Below are positions 10,525 through 20,280 of a DNA stretch of 64,000 nucleotides, in pieces. The notes below the pieces were generated by a model. The model ran no database searches. It was not told the origin of the DNA and worked only from the letters and a program-made list of their open reading frames with translations. The number at the start of each line of letters is the position of its first letter. Position 1 is the first letter of the stretch. The translations under genes and the position numbers were made by a program. This DNA is from Prochlorococcus sp. AG-347-J20 (GTDB lineage Bacteria > Cyanobacteriota > Cyanobacteriia > PCC-6307 > Cyanobiaceae), in NCBI GenBank assembly GCA_003281485.1, contig QCBW01000005.1, positions 1 to 64,000 of the forward strand, given 5' to 3'.

Positions 10525-11148
10525 TTGACTTTTAAATTTAAAAGAAAACGTATTTTATTATCGGAAAAAAATAAAAACTCTAAAGCAATAGGTTATGCTA
10601 GAGCTACTCATCATGAATATGCATATTTAGAAGAGCAAATAAAAATTTTGAAGGAAGAGGGTTGCAGTTTAGTGTTCTCTGAATTTATAAGTTTAGATGA
10701 AGAAATCAAACCCCAACTCAATAAAGCTATAAATTCCTTATCAAAAGGTGATCAATTAGTAATAACTCAGCTTGACCGGGCATTTAAAAATAAAAAAGAA
10801 TGTTTGATAACAATAAATAAACTTATTAAAAAGGATATTCAATTACGAACTTTGACTGGTTTTTTTGCTGCTAATGAATCTTCTAATGCAAATTCTTCAA
10901 TTTTTAAGATTTTATATGAATTAGATAATTTAGAAGACAAAAGTTTAGGTGAAAGAAAAAAAGAACAACTATTACGCAGAAAATTATCTGGAAATAATTT
11001 GGGAGGCAGGCCCAAAATAAGTCCTTTAAAAGAATCTTTAGTAATCAGATTGCGTAATGAAGGATATTCATATCGATCAATCAGATCACAAACTGGAATT
11101 GCATTATCAACAATTAGAAGAGTGATTTTGGAGGGAGAATTAACATAA
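10525..11148 (+). CDS. Serine-recombinase-like protein without the catalytic serine
   Basis: This 207-residue protein has the small resolvase/invertase layout. Residues about 20-145 resemble the N-terminal resolvase domain (AIGYARATHH, LEEQIKILKEEG, QLDRAF). A C-terminal helix-turn-helix begins with the Hin-type GRPKISP at about 156 and continues through YSYRSIRSQTGIALSTIRRVI. In gamma-delta resolvase the nucleophile is Ser in YARVS; here the aligned residue is Thr28 (YARAT). The downstream Arg of LDRxxR is Lys88. Strand exchange is therefore doubtful and a DNA-binding role is plausible. The start is TTG at 10525 with no Shine-Dalgarno sequence. It is followed 1-4 nt later by a small unknown gene, probably one operon. 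Confidence 0.8.
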   Translation: MTFKFKRKRILLSEKNKNSKAIGYARATHHEYAYLEEQIKILKEEGCSLVFSEFISLDEEIKPQLNKAINSLSKGDQLVITQLDRAFKNKKECLITINKLIKKDIQLRTLTGFFAANESSNANSSIFKILYELDNLEDKSLGERKKEQLLRRKLSGNNLGGRPKISPLKESLVIRLRNEGYSYRSIRSQTGIALSTIRRVILEGELT

Positions 11149-11152
11149 ATTG

Positions 11153-11362
11153 ATGAAGAAAGAAATTGAAAATTTAATAAAAGAAAATTTTAAAGATACA
11201 GCATTGCGGATTTATGAATTAGATAATGAAGATAGAAAAAGTTTGTTAGCAGAATATAGAGAATGGATTATGAATGATTTAGATTTTGAAGAAGTAATGA
11301 TGCTACCTTATGAAGCCTATACTGACAAATTAGATTCTAATTTCTTAGAAGATTCACTTTAG
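11153..11362 (+). CDS. Small acidic protein of unknown function
   Basis: This is a 69-residue acidic protein (MKKEIENLIKENFKD at the N-terminus, NFLEDSL at the C-terminus), predicted mostly helical with no cysteines, signal peptide or membrane segment. I do not recognise a family. ATG at 11153 is chosen; an in-frame TTG immediately upstream at 11150 would add one residue. A purine-rich GAGGGAG lies at 11131-11137. It follows the recombinase-like gene almost without a gap, which suggests cotranscription. Its stop overlaps the stop of the convergent serine hydrolase gene by 4 nt. Confidence 0.65.
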   Translation: MKKEIENLIKENFKDTALRIYELDNEDRKSLLAEYREWIMNDLDFEEVMMLPYEAYTDKLDSNFLEDSL

Positions 11363-12267
11363 TTATTAATAGTATATCTCTTATTAAAATCGTATACTTC
11401 TTGTGCTATAGACGGTAAAAGGGAAGAATCTTTGGAATATTGTTCTCCATTACAAAAAACTACTAATAAAGTTTGTAGAGATTTATTATTAATCCACCAA
11501 GCTGAATCATGTCTAACTTCAGACATTAAGCCTGCTTTACTCCAAAGGCTAATGCTTTCTGGTAATCCTTCACCCAAAAAACCATCTATTTGATTAAAGG
11601 AATCGTTTTTAAGAACAACTTTATTTAAATTTCTTTTTAAAAAACTTCGCAAATTTAAATTATTTTCTTGATAATCAATATGAATCATAATTTCCTCCAA
11701 AACCCGTGCAGCTGAATCAGAATTCATAGCGTTTCTATTTTTATTATCATATCCATAAAATTCTTTTTCACGACCAAATGGTCCGTCATCCCAAGTCTTC
11801 TGACAGCAATTTATGCCAACCAATTCTTCCCAATTTAAATCATGTAGCCAATCGTTTATTATACTTCTTTGGTATTTCCAATTTTCCCATATTTCGCCCT
11901 CAATACAAGGTCCACTTGTTGTTCCAGTAAGTAAATCAATTAAAAAGCTTGTTGCATTATTACTGGAGAAAGACAACATTTTCCTTACAGCATCCATAAT
12001 TTCATCTGATAATAATAAACTTCCTTTTTTAATCCAATAAAATGCAGCAAGTCCATAAACTAACTTGACTATGCTGGCAGGGTAAACCATTTTTTTGTTA
12101 TTAATACCAGTTCCAAAACCTTTAAATATACTTTTATTTTCACTTTTATAATTAATCCAAGTTATCGAAATATCTTCTCTTGAAAAGTCTTTATTATGAG
12201 AGCATACTCTTCTTAAAATATCATTTAGGGCTAGACCCATCTCTTGACTTAAATAGTAAAAGGACAT
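11359..12267 (-). CDS. Beta-lactamase/PBP-like serine hydrolase
   Basis: This is a 302-residue protein of the class A beta-lactamase/penicillin-recognising fold. The signature motifs are SIVK (S65-x-x-K68), SNN (102-104) and KAG (244-246, in place of KTG). There is no obvious N-terminal signal peptide, so it may be cytoplasmic or the export signal may be unusual. Possible substrates are peptidoglycan peptides or other amides; antibiotic resistance is not implied. Its ATG lies 3 nt from the ATG of a divergent NlpC/P60 peptidase, so the pair may act together on cell-wall peptides. The exact reaction is unknown. Confidence 0.75.
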   Translation of the reverse strand: MSFYYLSQEMGLALNDILRRVCSHNKDFSREDISITWINYKSENKSIFKGFGTGINNKKMVYPASIVKLVYGLAAFYWIKKGSLLLSDEIMDAVRKMLSFSSNNATSFLIDLLTGTTSGPCIEGEIWENWKYQRSIINDWLHDLNWEELVGINCCQKTWDDGPFGREKEFYGYDNKNRNAMNSDSAARVLEEIMIHIDYQENNLNLRSFLKRNLNKVVLKNDSFNQIDGFLGEGLPESISLWSKAGLMSEVRHDSAWWINNKSLQTLLVVFCNGEQYSKDSSLLPSIAQEVYDFNKRYTINN

Positions 12268-12270
12268 TGT

Positions 12271-13029
12271 ATGGAAATTTATAAAAATCCTATCTCACTA
12301 TTTAAACAAACTAATTTTTCAAAAACTATTTGGTGGAAATTAAAAGTTAATATTTCTGGATATCAAAATGAAACAGAAGATAAATTAGTTACTGAAATAT
12401 TTAAAAATAGAATTTTTAGGCTTATTTATCCAAATATTTATCAAAACAACCATAAATTTTCAAGAATACTAGTTCAACTATATGAAGATGGTTACATCTG
12501 TTGGATAAATTTAGATGGATTAATTATTGAGAAATACGAATTCAAAAAAAATAACAATTTAGAAAATGAACACTTTTTTATAAAAGATAAAGTTAACTCA
12601 ATTTTAAAATGGATCAAGGATCAATATGAGTTAAATAATGAATATCTTTGGGGAGGTACATTAGGACCCAATTTTGATTGTTCTGGATTAATTCAGACTG
12701 CTTTTTTAAAGCATCAAATTTATATACCTCGAGACTCTTTTCAAATAAAAAATTTTTGTAAGCACCTTTTTTATTACAAAGATTCGTATGCAGCTCTACG
12801 ACCTGGCGATCTTTTATTTTTTGGAAATGATGAAAAATGTGATCATATTGGAATCTACAAAGGAGACGGATTCTATTACCATAGCTCTGGAATGGATTTT
12901 GGCAGAAATGGAATAGGATTAGATACCCTAAAAAAGTCTAATGATAAAATCTCATTACATTATAGATCTAAACTTATTTCTGCAGGAAGAGTAGTTAGAA
13001 ATTATAGATGGGACCGCACTATACGTTAA
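12271..13029 (+). CDS. NlpC/P60-family cysteine peptidase
   Basis: This 252-residue protein is probably a gamma-D-glutamyl-diamino acid endopeptidase or amidase acting on peptidoglycan peptides. The N-terminal ~95 residues resemble a bacterial SH3-type domain. The C-terminal NlpC/P60 domain has WGGTLGPNFDCSGL with catalytic Cys137, the LRPGDLLFF motif, and His192 in DHIGIY. No clear signal peptide is visible. The AAAGGA before the ATG lies inside the coding sequence of the divergent hydrolase. The only intergenic DNA between the two start codons is TGT. Confidence 0.85.
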   Translation: MEIYKNPISLFKQTNFSKTIWWKLKVNISGYQNETEDKLVTEIFKNRIFRLIYPNIYQNNHKFSRILVQLYEDGYICWINLDGLIIEKYEFKKNNNLENEHFFIKDKVNSILKWIKDQYELNNEYLWGGTLGPNFDCSGLIQTAFLKHQIYIPRDSFQIKNFCKHLFYYKDSYAALRPGDLLFFGNDEKCDHIGIYKGDGFYYHSSGMDFGRNGIGLDTLKKSNDKISLHYRSKLISAGRVVRNYRWDRTIR

Positions 13030-13093
13030 TTAATAGAGCTCGCCTTAAAATTTTAAATTAAATTAAAATATTACTTATTCTTTTATTGAGAAA

Positions 13094-13693
13094 TTAACCA
13101 GCAGTCCAAATATTTTTAATGATTGGCATTATGGTATCCAAGTGTAATGTCCCAACAAGTAACCAAGCAAAAACAGCTCCTCCACATCCTCCTAACCAAA
13201 ATCCACTTGTAAAATCAGCCCAACCTGCTCTTGTAAATAAGTCCTTTGGCGGATTATTAACAGTCGCATCTGGTGGTTGAACATTAGGTGCTTTACCAGG
13301 TGCATTGTATAGAACAAAAAGTGCCGTCAAAATATGAACAGCTCCAATAGTAGCGAGAAGTCCAGCTGTTAGAGCAAATTCAGAATTTCTTAATGGGCCA
13401 GTCATGGTAAAAGGTCCGTATAGAAGATATCCAAAAGCTGCTCCAGTTTCTAAACCTCTAAAATTAGGGGAAATACCTTCTCTGTAAAAAGGTAAATTAT
13501 TTATAAAGGCTTTTGTAAAATAACCACTATTAACTGGAGTAGCTAAATTACCAACACAAGGATCAGCAACAGTTTTTACTGCCCATTGTTCTGCAACGCC
13601 AATATCATTTGGTTGCACAGAAGTATCTATGTATTTCTCATCAAACTTAATAGAACTTGTTGATTCAGAGAATGATTTTTGAAAGTCGCTCAT
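13094..13693 (-). CDS. psaL: Photosystem I reaction centre subunit XI
   Basis: PsaL holds photosystem I trimers or tetramers together and binds chlorophylls in the thylakoid membrane. It has 199 residues with an N-terminal stromal segment and hydrophobic spans, including a [16 protein letters not shown] stretch and a C-terminal [20 protein letters not shown] region. This is slightly longer than the ~155-165 residues of many freshwater cyanobacteria, with the extra at the N-terminus, as in marine picocyanobacteria. It lies 27 nt after psaI on the same strand, so the two probably form a psaI-psaL operon. Confidence 0.95.
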   Translation of the reverse strand: MSDFQKSFSESTSSIKFDEKYIDTSVQPNDIGVAEQWAVKTVADPCVGNLATPVNSGYFTKAFINNLPFYREGISPNFRGLETGAAFGYLLYGPFTMTGPLRNSEFALTAGLLATIGAVHILTALFVLYNAPGKAPNVQPPDATVNNPPKDLFTRAGWADFTSGFWLGGCGGAVFAWLLVGTLHLDTIMPIIKNIWTAG

Positions 13694-13720
13694 TTTTTTA
13701 ATAGTTTAGTGTTTGATAAT

Positions 13721-13834
13721 TTATTCAGTTGCTGTAATTAATCTTCCAATCAATACGATAAAAACAGCAGGCATTGCTATACCAATTAATGGAACAAAAA
13801 TTGAGGGTAAAAGACTTGGTAAATCAGATGGCAT
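13721..13834 (-). CDS. psaI: Photosystem I reaction centre subunit VIII
   Basis: This is a 37-residue single-span membrane protein that contacts PsaL in photosystem I. The minus strand from ATG at 13834 reads MPSDLPSLLPSIFVPLIG and ends in RLITATE. That gives one hydrophobic helix of about 22 residues followed by an Arg, the family pattern. Its position directly upstream of psaL is the usual cyanobacterial arrangement and confirms the call. Confidence 0.93.
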   Translation of the reverse strand: MPSDLPSLLPSIFVPLIGIAMPAVFIVLIGRLITATE

Positions 13835-13926
13835 AGTTCTTTAAACATCTTTAAACACTTTAGTATTGATGAGCGAAATAATGTTAATTTTATTACTGGA
13901 TGATATAAAAATTATTAACTTTTTAC

Positions 13927-14319
13927 ATGTTAAATTTTTTCGCTATTTTACTTATTATTTTTATAGGAATATTACTTCTAGTTTTTAAAAAAAGAAGCTT
14001 TAAAAAGTTAATAAATCAAAGCAACTTAAATTCTATTCAATTCAAGAAAAATAAAAAAAGTAATCATAAATTTCTATCTAAAAAAAATAGTTATTTATAT
14101 AATCACGAAGAAAAAAAGTACTCAGTATTTTATAAAAATTCTCAAAGAAATAAAATGATTAGTTTATTTCAGGGTCATACAGAAAATAAATTAAAGGCAT
14201 TAAAAATTGCGGAAGAATTGGCTGATAAATCAACATTGCCAATTTTACGAAAAGGCTTAAGAGATAGTTCTCCTGAAGTGGTTAAACTTTCAGCTTTATT
14301 AATAAGAAAATTCAAGTAA
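13927..14319 (+). CDS. Small membrane-anchored protein with a HEAT-like C-terminus
   Basis: This is a 130-residue protein. Residues 1-20 form a single hydrophobic span followed by KKRSFKK, so the rest probably faces the cytoplasm. The middle is Lys/Ser/Asn-rich and low in complexity. The last ~45 residues (KALKIAEELADKSTLPIL, then SSPEVVKLSALLIRKF) look like one and a half HEAT/armadillo helical repeats. No enzyme motifs are visible and the function is unknown. It is divergent from psaI and converges on a glycosyltransferase with 4 nt between stops. Confidence 0.6.
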   Translation: MLNFFAILLIIFIGILLLVFKKRSFKKLINQSNLNSIQFKKNKKSNHKFLSKKNSYLYNHEEKKYSVFYKNSQRNKMISLFQGHTENKLKALKIAEELADKSTLPILRKGLRDSSPEVVKLSALLIRKFK

Positions 14320-14323
14320 AAAT

Positions 14324-15286
14324 TTAATTTTTATTGGCACTACTTATTGACCTTATTCTATAAATTGGACGACTTTGACTTTCATGATATGTTCTAATTA
14401 AAAGTTCGCTCAATAATCCAAAGCTAAATAATTGAACCCCAGCAATTCCCAATATTAAAGCAAACATTAACAACGGACGATTTCCAATATCTTCACCAAT
14501 TATTTTTAAAACTATCAAATAGGAACTCATCGCAAGGCTTATCAAAATACTTATGATTCCAACAAAACCAAATCCATACATCGGTCTTGTTAAAAACTTA
14601 GTCATAAACCAAACAGTTAGTAAATCCATTAAAACTCTAAAAGTTCTATCTATTCCATATTTGCTAGATCCATATTGCCTGCTTCTATGATTAACCTTAA
14701 TTTCTTTGATTCTTGCACCTTCAATATTTGCTAAGACGGGCAAAAACCTGTGAAGTTCTCCATACAATTTAATATCATCAATTATTTCTTTCTTAAAAGC
14801 TTTTAATGAACATCCATAGTCATGCAACTTCAAACCTGTTACTCGAGCTATTAATTTATTCGCTATTTTTGATGGTATCTTTCTATTAATTAATTTATCT
14901 TTTCTATCAAACCTCCATCCACAAATCAAATCGTAGCCATCATTAATTTCTGAAATTAATAGAGGAATATCATTTGGATCATTCTGTAAATCACCATCCA
15001 AAGTAATAACAATATCGCCCTTAGAATTATCAAAGCCCGCTGACATTGCTGCAGTTTGACCATAATTTTTGCGAAGGGAAATTACTGACAATTCTTTAAT
15101 TTTGAGAGTTAGTTCTTTCAATACTTGATGAGTATTATCTTTAGAACCATCATTTACAACAATCAATTCAAAATTAAATTTATGAGAAGACATTACATTT
15201 ATAACTTCATCCAATAAAAGACCAATACTCTCACTTTCATTGAAAACAGGGACAATAATAGAAATTAATTGTTTTATATCTGACAT
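14324..15286 (-). CDS. Membrane-anchored family 2 glycosyltransferase
   Basis: This is a 320-residue GT2 enzyme of the dolichol-phosphate-mannose-synthase/ArnC-like group. It probably moves a sugar from a nucleotide donor to a polyprenyl phosphate or lipid. The N-terminal GT-A domain has IIVPVFNESES, VNDGSKDNT and the metal-binding LDGDLQNDP (D97-x-D99). Two C-terminal membrane spans lie at about 237-259 and 270-295. The substrate cannot be read from the sequence. It lies between psaI/HEAT and psaB and is separated from psaAB by a terminator, so it is probably an independent transcript. Confidence 0.88.
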   Translation of the reverse strand: MSDIKQLISIIVPVFNESESIGLLLDEVINVMSSHKFNFELIVVNDGSKDNTHQVLKELTLKIKELSVISLRKNYGQTAAMSAGFDNSKGDIVITLDGDLQNDPNDIPLLISEINDGYDLICGWRFDRKDKLINRKIPSKIANKLIARVTGLKLHDYGCSLKAFKKEIIDDIKLYGELHRFLPVLANIEGARIKEIKVNHRSRQYGSSKYGIDRTFRVLMDLLTVWFMTKFLTRPMYGFGFVGIISILISLAMSSYLIVLKIIGEDIGNRPLLMFALILGIAGVQLFSFGLLSELLIRTYHESQSRPIYRIRSISSANKN

Positions 15287-15341
15287 TTATATTTAATAAT
15301 GATTACACAATTTTAACTTAATTTAGAACATTAAAATTAAA

Positions 15342-15369
15342 CAAAAAAAATCACCACGTTTGTGGTGAT
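15342..15369 (-). terminator. Intrinsic terminator after psaB
   Basis: A perfect 8-bp stem ATCACCAC (15350-15357) and GTGGTGAT (15362-15369) encloses a GTTT loop. On the minus strand it is followed by a U run (the A tract at 15342-15350). It lies 21 nt past the psaB stop and before the glycosyltransferase start, so it should end the psaA-psaB transcript. It is one of the clearest intrinsic terminators I found in the window. Confidence 0.85.
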
Positions 15370-15389
15370 TTAAATTATTTAAGGGAAAT

Positions 15390-17618
15390 TTAACCAAACT
15401 TACCTGAAGTGGAAGCGATAACAAATGCCCCAAATGTAAGTATGTTTCCAATAGTGAAATGTGCTAGTCCAACTAATCTAGCTTGAACAATTGAAAGTGC
15501 AACTGGCTTATCTCTCCAGCCAACAAGGTTAGCAATTGGAGTACGCTGATGGGCCCAAACTAATGTTTCAATTAATTCTTGCCAGTAACCACGCCATGAT
15601 ATTAGGAACATGAAACCAGTAGCCCAAACTAAGTGACCGAATAGGAACATCCAAGCCCAAGGAGATAGAGAATTTACTCCAAATGGATTGTATCCATTAA
15701 TAAGTTGAGCTGAGTTTAACCAGAGATAATCTCTGAACCAACCCATTAGATAAGTTCCTGATTCGTTGAATTGTGCTACGTTACCCTGCCAAATTGCTAG
15801 GTGTTTCCAATGCCAGTAGAAAGTTACCCATGCTATTAAATTTAATGCCCAGAACATAGCTAAGTACATAGCGTCCCAAGATGAACTATCACAAGTACCT
15901 CCACGTCCGGGTCCATCGCAAGGGAAAGCATAACCTAAATCTTTCTTATCAGGAATTAATTTTGTTCCTCTAGCATCAAGTGCACCTTTGATAAGGATTA
16001 AAGCGGTTGTATGAAGACCTAAAGCGATAGCATGGTGAACTAAGAAATCTGCAGGACCAATAGGTAAGAAAGCACTCAATGCATCTTGTCTATTGATTAG
16101 ATCCATCCAGTAATGATTACCTGGTAGTGAATTAGCAGCGAGACTTGCTGAACTTGTAGGATCAGATAATAGAGCGTTAAAACCGTACATCATCTTTCCT
16201 TGAGCAGCTTGAACAAATTGAGCGAATACTGGCTCAATTAGGATTTGCTTTTCAGGATTACCAAAAGCTACAACAACATCGTTATGAACATAAATTCCAA
16301 GAGTATGGAATCCAAGCAACATTGTTACCCAACTCAGGTGACTTATTAAAGCTTCCTTTGTTCCAAGAACTCTCGCTAGTACATTATCTTTATTTAATTC
16401 TGGATCGTAATCTCTAACAAAGAAGATAGCTCCATGTGCAAAAGCACCAACCATCAAGAACATTGCAATGTATTGATGATGACTATATAAGGCAGATTGT
16501 GTAGTGTAGTCCCTAGCTATAAAAGCATAAGAAGGAAGTGCTCCCATATGTTGCGCAACAAGAGAAGTTGCTACACCAAGTGATGCTAATGCTAGTCCAA
16601 GTTGGAAATGTAATGAGTTATTTACAGTTTCATATATTCCATCGTGGTTTATACCAAAACTACCTTTATGAGGATCATTAGGATGTCTTGTATTATGAGC
16701 TTCTGTAATTTCTTTGAGGCTATGACCAATACCAAAGGTATTTCTATACATATGACCAGCAATTACAAAAACTGTTCCTATCGCAATATGGTGATGAGCA
16801 ATATCGGTTAGCCATAATGCTTCACTTTGAGGATGAAGACCACCTAAAAAAGTAAAGATTGCTGTTCCAGCTCCTTCAGCTGTTCCGAATACCTGATCTA
16901 AAGAATCAGGATTTTGAGCATAAGCTCCCCAGTTTAAAGTAAAGAAAGGAGCTAATCCTGCAGGGTGTGGAAGCACTGTTAACCAGTTATCCCAGCCTAC
17001 ATGCTGTCCTCTTGATTCAGGTATAGCAACATGAACCAAATGACCTGTCCAAGCGATACTACTAAAACCAAATAAGACAGCCAAATGATGATTTAATCTT
17101 GACTCTGCATTTTTAAACCAAGCTAGAGAAGGTCTGAATTTTGGCTGTAAGTGTAACCAACCTGCGAATAAAGTCCAACAAGCCAAAATACTCATGAAAA
17201 TTGAAGCTTGGAAGAGTTGCTCATTAGTTCTCATTCCAATTGTGTACCACCAATGGTAGAGACCTGAGTAAGCTATGTTTACTGGACCACTAGCTCCAGC
17301 TTGTGTCATTGCTTCTGTGATACCAGATCCAAAATGAGGATCCCAAATAGCATGAGCAATAGGACGAACATGAGTTGGATCAAGTACAAATTGCTCGAAG
17401 TTACCTTGCCAAGCAATATGAAATAAGTTACCAGCTACCCAGAGAGCGATAATTGCTAGATGACCAAAATGAGTAGAGAAAAGCTTCTGATAAAGCTTTT
17501 CTTCGGTCATACCATCATGACTTTCAAAGTCATGAGCGGTAGCTATTCCGTACCATATTCGTCGAGTTGTAGGGTCCTGAGCTAGACCCTGGTTAAATGA
17601 TGGAAATTTTGTTGCCAT
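15390..17618 (-). CDS. psaB: Photosystem I P700 apoprotein A2
   Basis: PsaB is one half of the photosystem I core heterodimer. It binds P700, much of the antenna chlorophyll, and half of the FX 4Fe-4S cluster. It has 742 residues, normal length, with eleven membrane spans expected. The FX ligand motif [12 protein letters not shown] is present, and many His residues suited to chlorophyll binding occur along the spans. It starts [16 protein letters not shown] at ATG 17618. It is 27 nt downstream of psaA and followed by a strong terminator, so psaAB is a two-gene operon. Confidence 0.98.
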   Translation of the reverse strand: MATKFPSFNQGLAQDPTTRRIWYGIATAHDFESHDGMTEEKLYQKLFSTHFGHLAIIALWVAGNLFHIAWQGNFEQFVLDPTHVRPIAHAIWDPHFGSGITEAMTQAGASGPVNIAYSGLYHWWYTIGMRTNEQLFQASIFMSILACWTLFAGWLHLQPKFRPSLAWFKNAESRLNHHLAVLFGFSSIAWTGHLVHVAIPESRGQHVGWDNWLTVLPHPAGLAPFFTLNWGAYAQNPDSLDQVFGTAEGAGTAIFTFLGGLHPQSEALWLTDIAHHHIAIGTVFVIAGHMYRNTFGIGHSLKEITEAHNTRHPNDPHKGSFGINHDGIYETVNNSLHFQLGLALASLGVATSLVAQHMGALPSYAFIARDYTTQSALYSHHQYIAMFLMVGAFAHGAIFFVRDYDPELNKDNVLARVLGTKEALISHLSWVTMLLGFHTLGIYVHNDVVVAFGNPEKQILIEPVFAQFVQAAQGKMMYGFNALLSDPTSSASLAANSLPGNHYWMDLINRQDALSAFLPIGPADFLVHHAIALGLHTTALILIKGALDARGTKLIPDKKDLGYAFPCDGPGRGGTCDSSSWDAMYLAMFWALNLIAWVTFYWHWKHLAIWQGNVAQFNESGTYLMGWFRDYLWLNSAQLINGYNPFGVNSLSPWAWMFLFGHLVWATGFMFLISWRGYWQELIETLVWAHQRTPIANLVGWRDKPVALSIVQARLVGLAHFTIGNILTFGAFVIASTSGKFG

Positions 17619-17645
17619 TGAATTAAAAAGGTGAAGTTCAGGTAA

Positions 17646-19949
17646 TTAGCCCAGTCCAAAAAGGCGAGCATGGAAGAAAGCCCATGTGGTAGCAATACCA
17701 CCGACAAGGAAGTGTGTTACACCTACTGCTCTACCCTGAGTAATAGAAAGAGCTCTTGGTTGAATGGTTGGCGCAACTTTAAGTTTGTTATGTGCCCAAA
17801 CAATTGATTCGAATAATTCTTGCCAATATCCGCGTCCGCTGAAGAGGAACATTAAACTAAATGCCCAAATAAAATGAGCTCCTAGGAACATCAAACCATA
17901 CATACTTATGGATTGGCCATAACTTGTTAATACTTGAGAAGCTTGAGCCCAAAGGAAATCTCTTAACCAACCATTAATAGTAATAGAGCTTTGTGCGAAA
18001 TTACCACCAGTAAGTCCCCAAACATCACTCTGCATTTTCCAAGAGAAGTGGAAAATAACTATTGATAAACAGTTATACATCCAGAAAAGAGCCAAGAAAA
18101 CGTGATCCCACGAAGAAACTTGACATGTACCACCTCTTCCAGGACCATCGCATGGGAATCTAAATCCTAAAGAAGCTTTATCAGGGATCAATCTTGAACT
18201 TCTTGCATAAAGTACCCCTTTGAGAAGTATCAAAACGGTTACGTGGATTTGGAAAGCATGGATATGATGAATCATTAAATCAGCTGTCCCTAGTTGAATT
18301 GGAGCAATAGCAACCTTTCCACCAACTTCTACTAAACTTCCATTAAAAACTTCACTTAAAGCTTTGTGAGGTAAAGCTTCTGCAGTACCTGCTAAAAGAG
18401 AAGTTCCAACAGCAGATGCTTGAATACTCTGTACCCATTGAGCAAAAATTGGTTGAAGTTGGATTGCAGAATCACTAAACATATCTTGAGGTCTACCCAA
18501 AGCTCTCATAGTATCGTTATGAATATAAAGTCCAAAACTATGGAATCCTAACCACATACATACCCAGTTCAAGTGACTGATTAAAGCATCTCTAGCCTTT
18601 AGAATTCTGTCTAATACATTATCAATATGTTTTGCTGGATCGTAATCTCTAACCATTGCAATTCCAGCATGTGCCCCTGCTCCAACAATGAACAATCCAC
18701 CTATCCACATGTGATGAGTAAATAATCCAAGAACTGTCATATAGTCAGTAGCTATGTATGGATATGGGGGCATCGCATACATGTGATGAGATACAAGTAT
18801 GCTTATTGATCCAAGCATTGCTAGGTTTACAGCAAGCTGAGCATGTCTACTTTCTGCCATGAACTCAAAAAGACCTTGATGACCTTTAGGAGCAGGGAAT
18901 AATATTGGATCTCCTTGTTGTGAATCTAATATTTCTTTCATACTATGACCAATACCGTAATTGGTTCTGTACATATGACCACCAATGATTGCGATTACAC
19001 CAAAAGCCAAATGATGATGTGAAACATCAGTCATCCATAAGCTTCCTGTCACAGGATTAAGTCCACCTTTGAAAGTAAGGAAGTCTGAGAAAGCTAGCCA
19101 ATTCAGACTAAAGAAATTACCTGTACCACTAGCTAATCCAGGGAAAATTTGACCGATAATTTGTGGATCACAGAGTTGATGCGGCATAGGCATATCTGCA
19201 ATAGTTGCTATTTCTTTTCCATTAATAATTAAAGGGGTACCTGCATCGATTGCATCTAGTAGAGCTGCTGTTGGAGCTCCAATATGAATACAATGTCCAG
19301 CCCATGCTAATGATCCAAGGCCTACTAAACCAGCAATATGATGGTTAAGCATAGACTCGATATCTTGAAACCACTCCATTTTTGGAGCAGCTTTGTGATA
19401 ATGAAAGATTCCAGCATGAAGCATAAGTGCAGCCATTACTACGGCACCTATTGCTAAAGCCATTAGTTCACTTTCGTTAGTTATTCCCCATGCTCGCCAC
19501 ATATGGAATATTCCTGAACTAATTTGAATGCCATTGTAGTTAGCACCAAGATCAGCATTGAGCATTTCTTGACCCACGATGGCCCAGACTTGTTGAGCAC
19601 CTGGTTTAACATGAGTTGGATCAGCTAACCAACCTGAATAATTAGAAAATCTCGCTCCATGGAAGAATGCAGCACTCATCCAAATGAAAATAACCGCAAG
19701 ATGCCCAAAGTGAGCTGAAAAGATTTTTCTTGTTGCTTCTTCAGCATCGCCAGTATGCACATCAAAATCATGTGCATCTGCATGCAAATTCCAAATCCAA
19801 GTAGTAGTCTTTGGACCCTTAGATAATTTACTTGACCAGAAACCTGGCTTATCTAATTTGGCAAAATCAATAGGTCTTGGATCGGCCTTAACAGGATCTT
19901 CCAAAACTTTCTTGTTTTTTTCTCCACTTTCTGGTGGGCTGATGGTCAT
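17646..19949 (-). CDS. psaA: Photosystem I P700 apoprotein A1
   Basis: PsaA is the partner of PsaB in the photosystem I core. It has 767 residues, slightly longer than the ~750 of many cyanobacteria. The N-terminus [14 protein letters not shown] is hydrophilic and stromal. The FX cluster motif [18 protein letters not shown] matches that of PsaB, and the C-terminus ends HARLFGLG. A good ribosome site, GAGGTG, precedes the ATG by a few bases. The promoter lies in the 331-nt spacer shared with the divergent cobJ fusion gene. Confidence 0.98.
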   Translation of the reverse strand: MTISPPESGEKNKKVLEDPVKADPRPIDFAKLDKPGFWSSKLSKGPKTTTWIWNLHADAHDFDVHTGDAEEATRKIFSAHFGHLAVIFIWMSAAFFHGARFSNYSGWLADPTHVKPGAQQVWAIVGQEMLNADLGANYNGIQISSGIFHMWRAWGITNESELMALAIGAVVMAALMLHAGIFHYHKAAPKMEWFQDIESMLNHHIAGLVGLGSLAWAGHCIHIGAPTAALLDAIDAGTPLIINGKEIATIADMPMPHQLCDPQIIGQIFPGLASGTGNFFSLNWLAFSDFLTFKGGLNPVTGSLWMTDVSHHHLAFGVIAIIGGHMYRTNYGIGHSMKEILDSQQGDPILFPAPKGHQGLFEFMAESRHAQLAVNLAMLGSISILVSHHMYAMPPYPYIATDYMTVLGLFTHHMWIGGLFIVGAGAHAGIAMVRDYDPAKHIDNVLDRILKARDALISHLNWVCMWLGFHSFGLYIHNDTMRALGRPQDMFSDSAIQLQPIFAQWVQSIQASAVGTSLLAGTAEALPHKALSEVFNGSLVEVGGKVAIAPIQLGTADLMIHHIHAFQIHVTVLILLKGVLYARSSRLIPDKASLGFRFPCDGPGRGGTCQVSSWDHVFLALFWMYNCLSIVIFHFSWKMQSDVWGLTGGNFAQSSITINGWLRDFLWAQASQVLTSYGQSISMYGLMFLGAHFIWAFSLMFLFSGRGYWQELFESIVWAHNKLKVAPTIQPRALSITQGRAVGVTHFLVGGIATTWAFFHARLFGLG

Positions 19950-20280
19950 CTAGCACCTCGAAAATAATTGACATTAAAGCCGATTGATAAGAGCTTGAAA
20001 TTACTTTGATAATAATGTTCAAGACAACGAGTCTCTCGAAACTTTAGATATTCGTTTCAAAAATAATAAGGCAAAGATTCTTTCGTTATGCATTAACGTA
20101 ACAAATGTTCTAATGATTGTTACTATATGAATATTTTGTTAAATTCTGTCTACGACTGAGTTGTAAGTATTTTTACCCAAATTTTGTCTAAATTTCTTAA
20201 ATTTTTTTTTATATTTCACAGAAATTTTTTAAATGCAGCGACAGTATATAATTTCAAAGTAATAAACAATATTTTCTAAT
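19950..20280. promoter_or_regulatory. 331-nt psaA/cobJ divergent regulatory spacer
   Basis: This spacer is the only room for the psaA promoter (minus) and the cobJ promoter (plus). The psaA ribosome site GAGGTG lies at 19955-19960 on the minus strand. A small hairpin, CGAG-TCT-CTCG, sits at 20028-20038. The rest is AT-rich with no open frame of note. psaA leaders in cyanobacteria often carry light-response elements, but I cannot point to a specific one here. Confidence 0.5.

Noticed and set aside
20028..20038. CGAG-TCT-CTCG hairpin as a psaA riboregulator
   Set aside because: The 4-bp stem is too short and likely by chance; I could not tie it to a known element.
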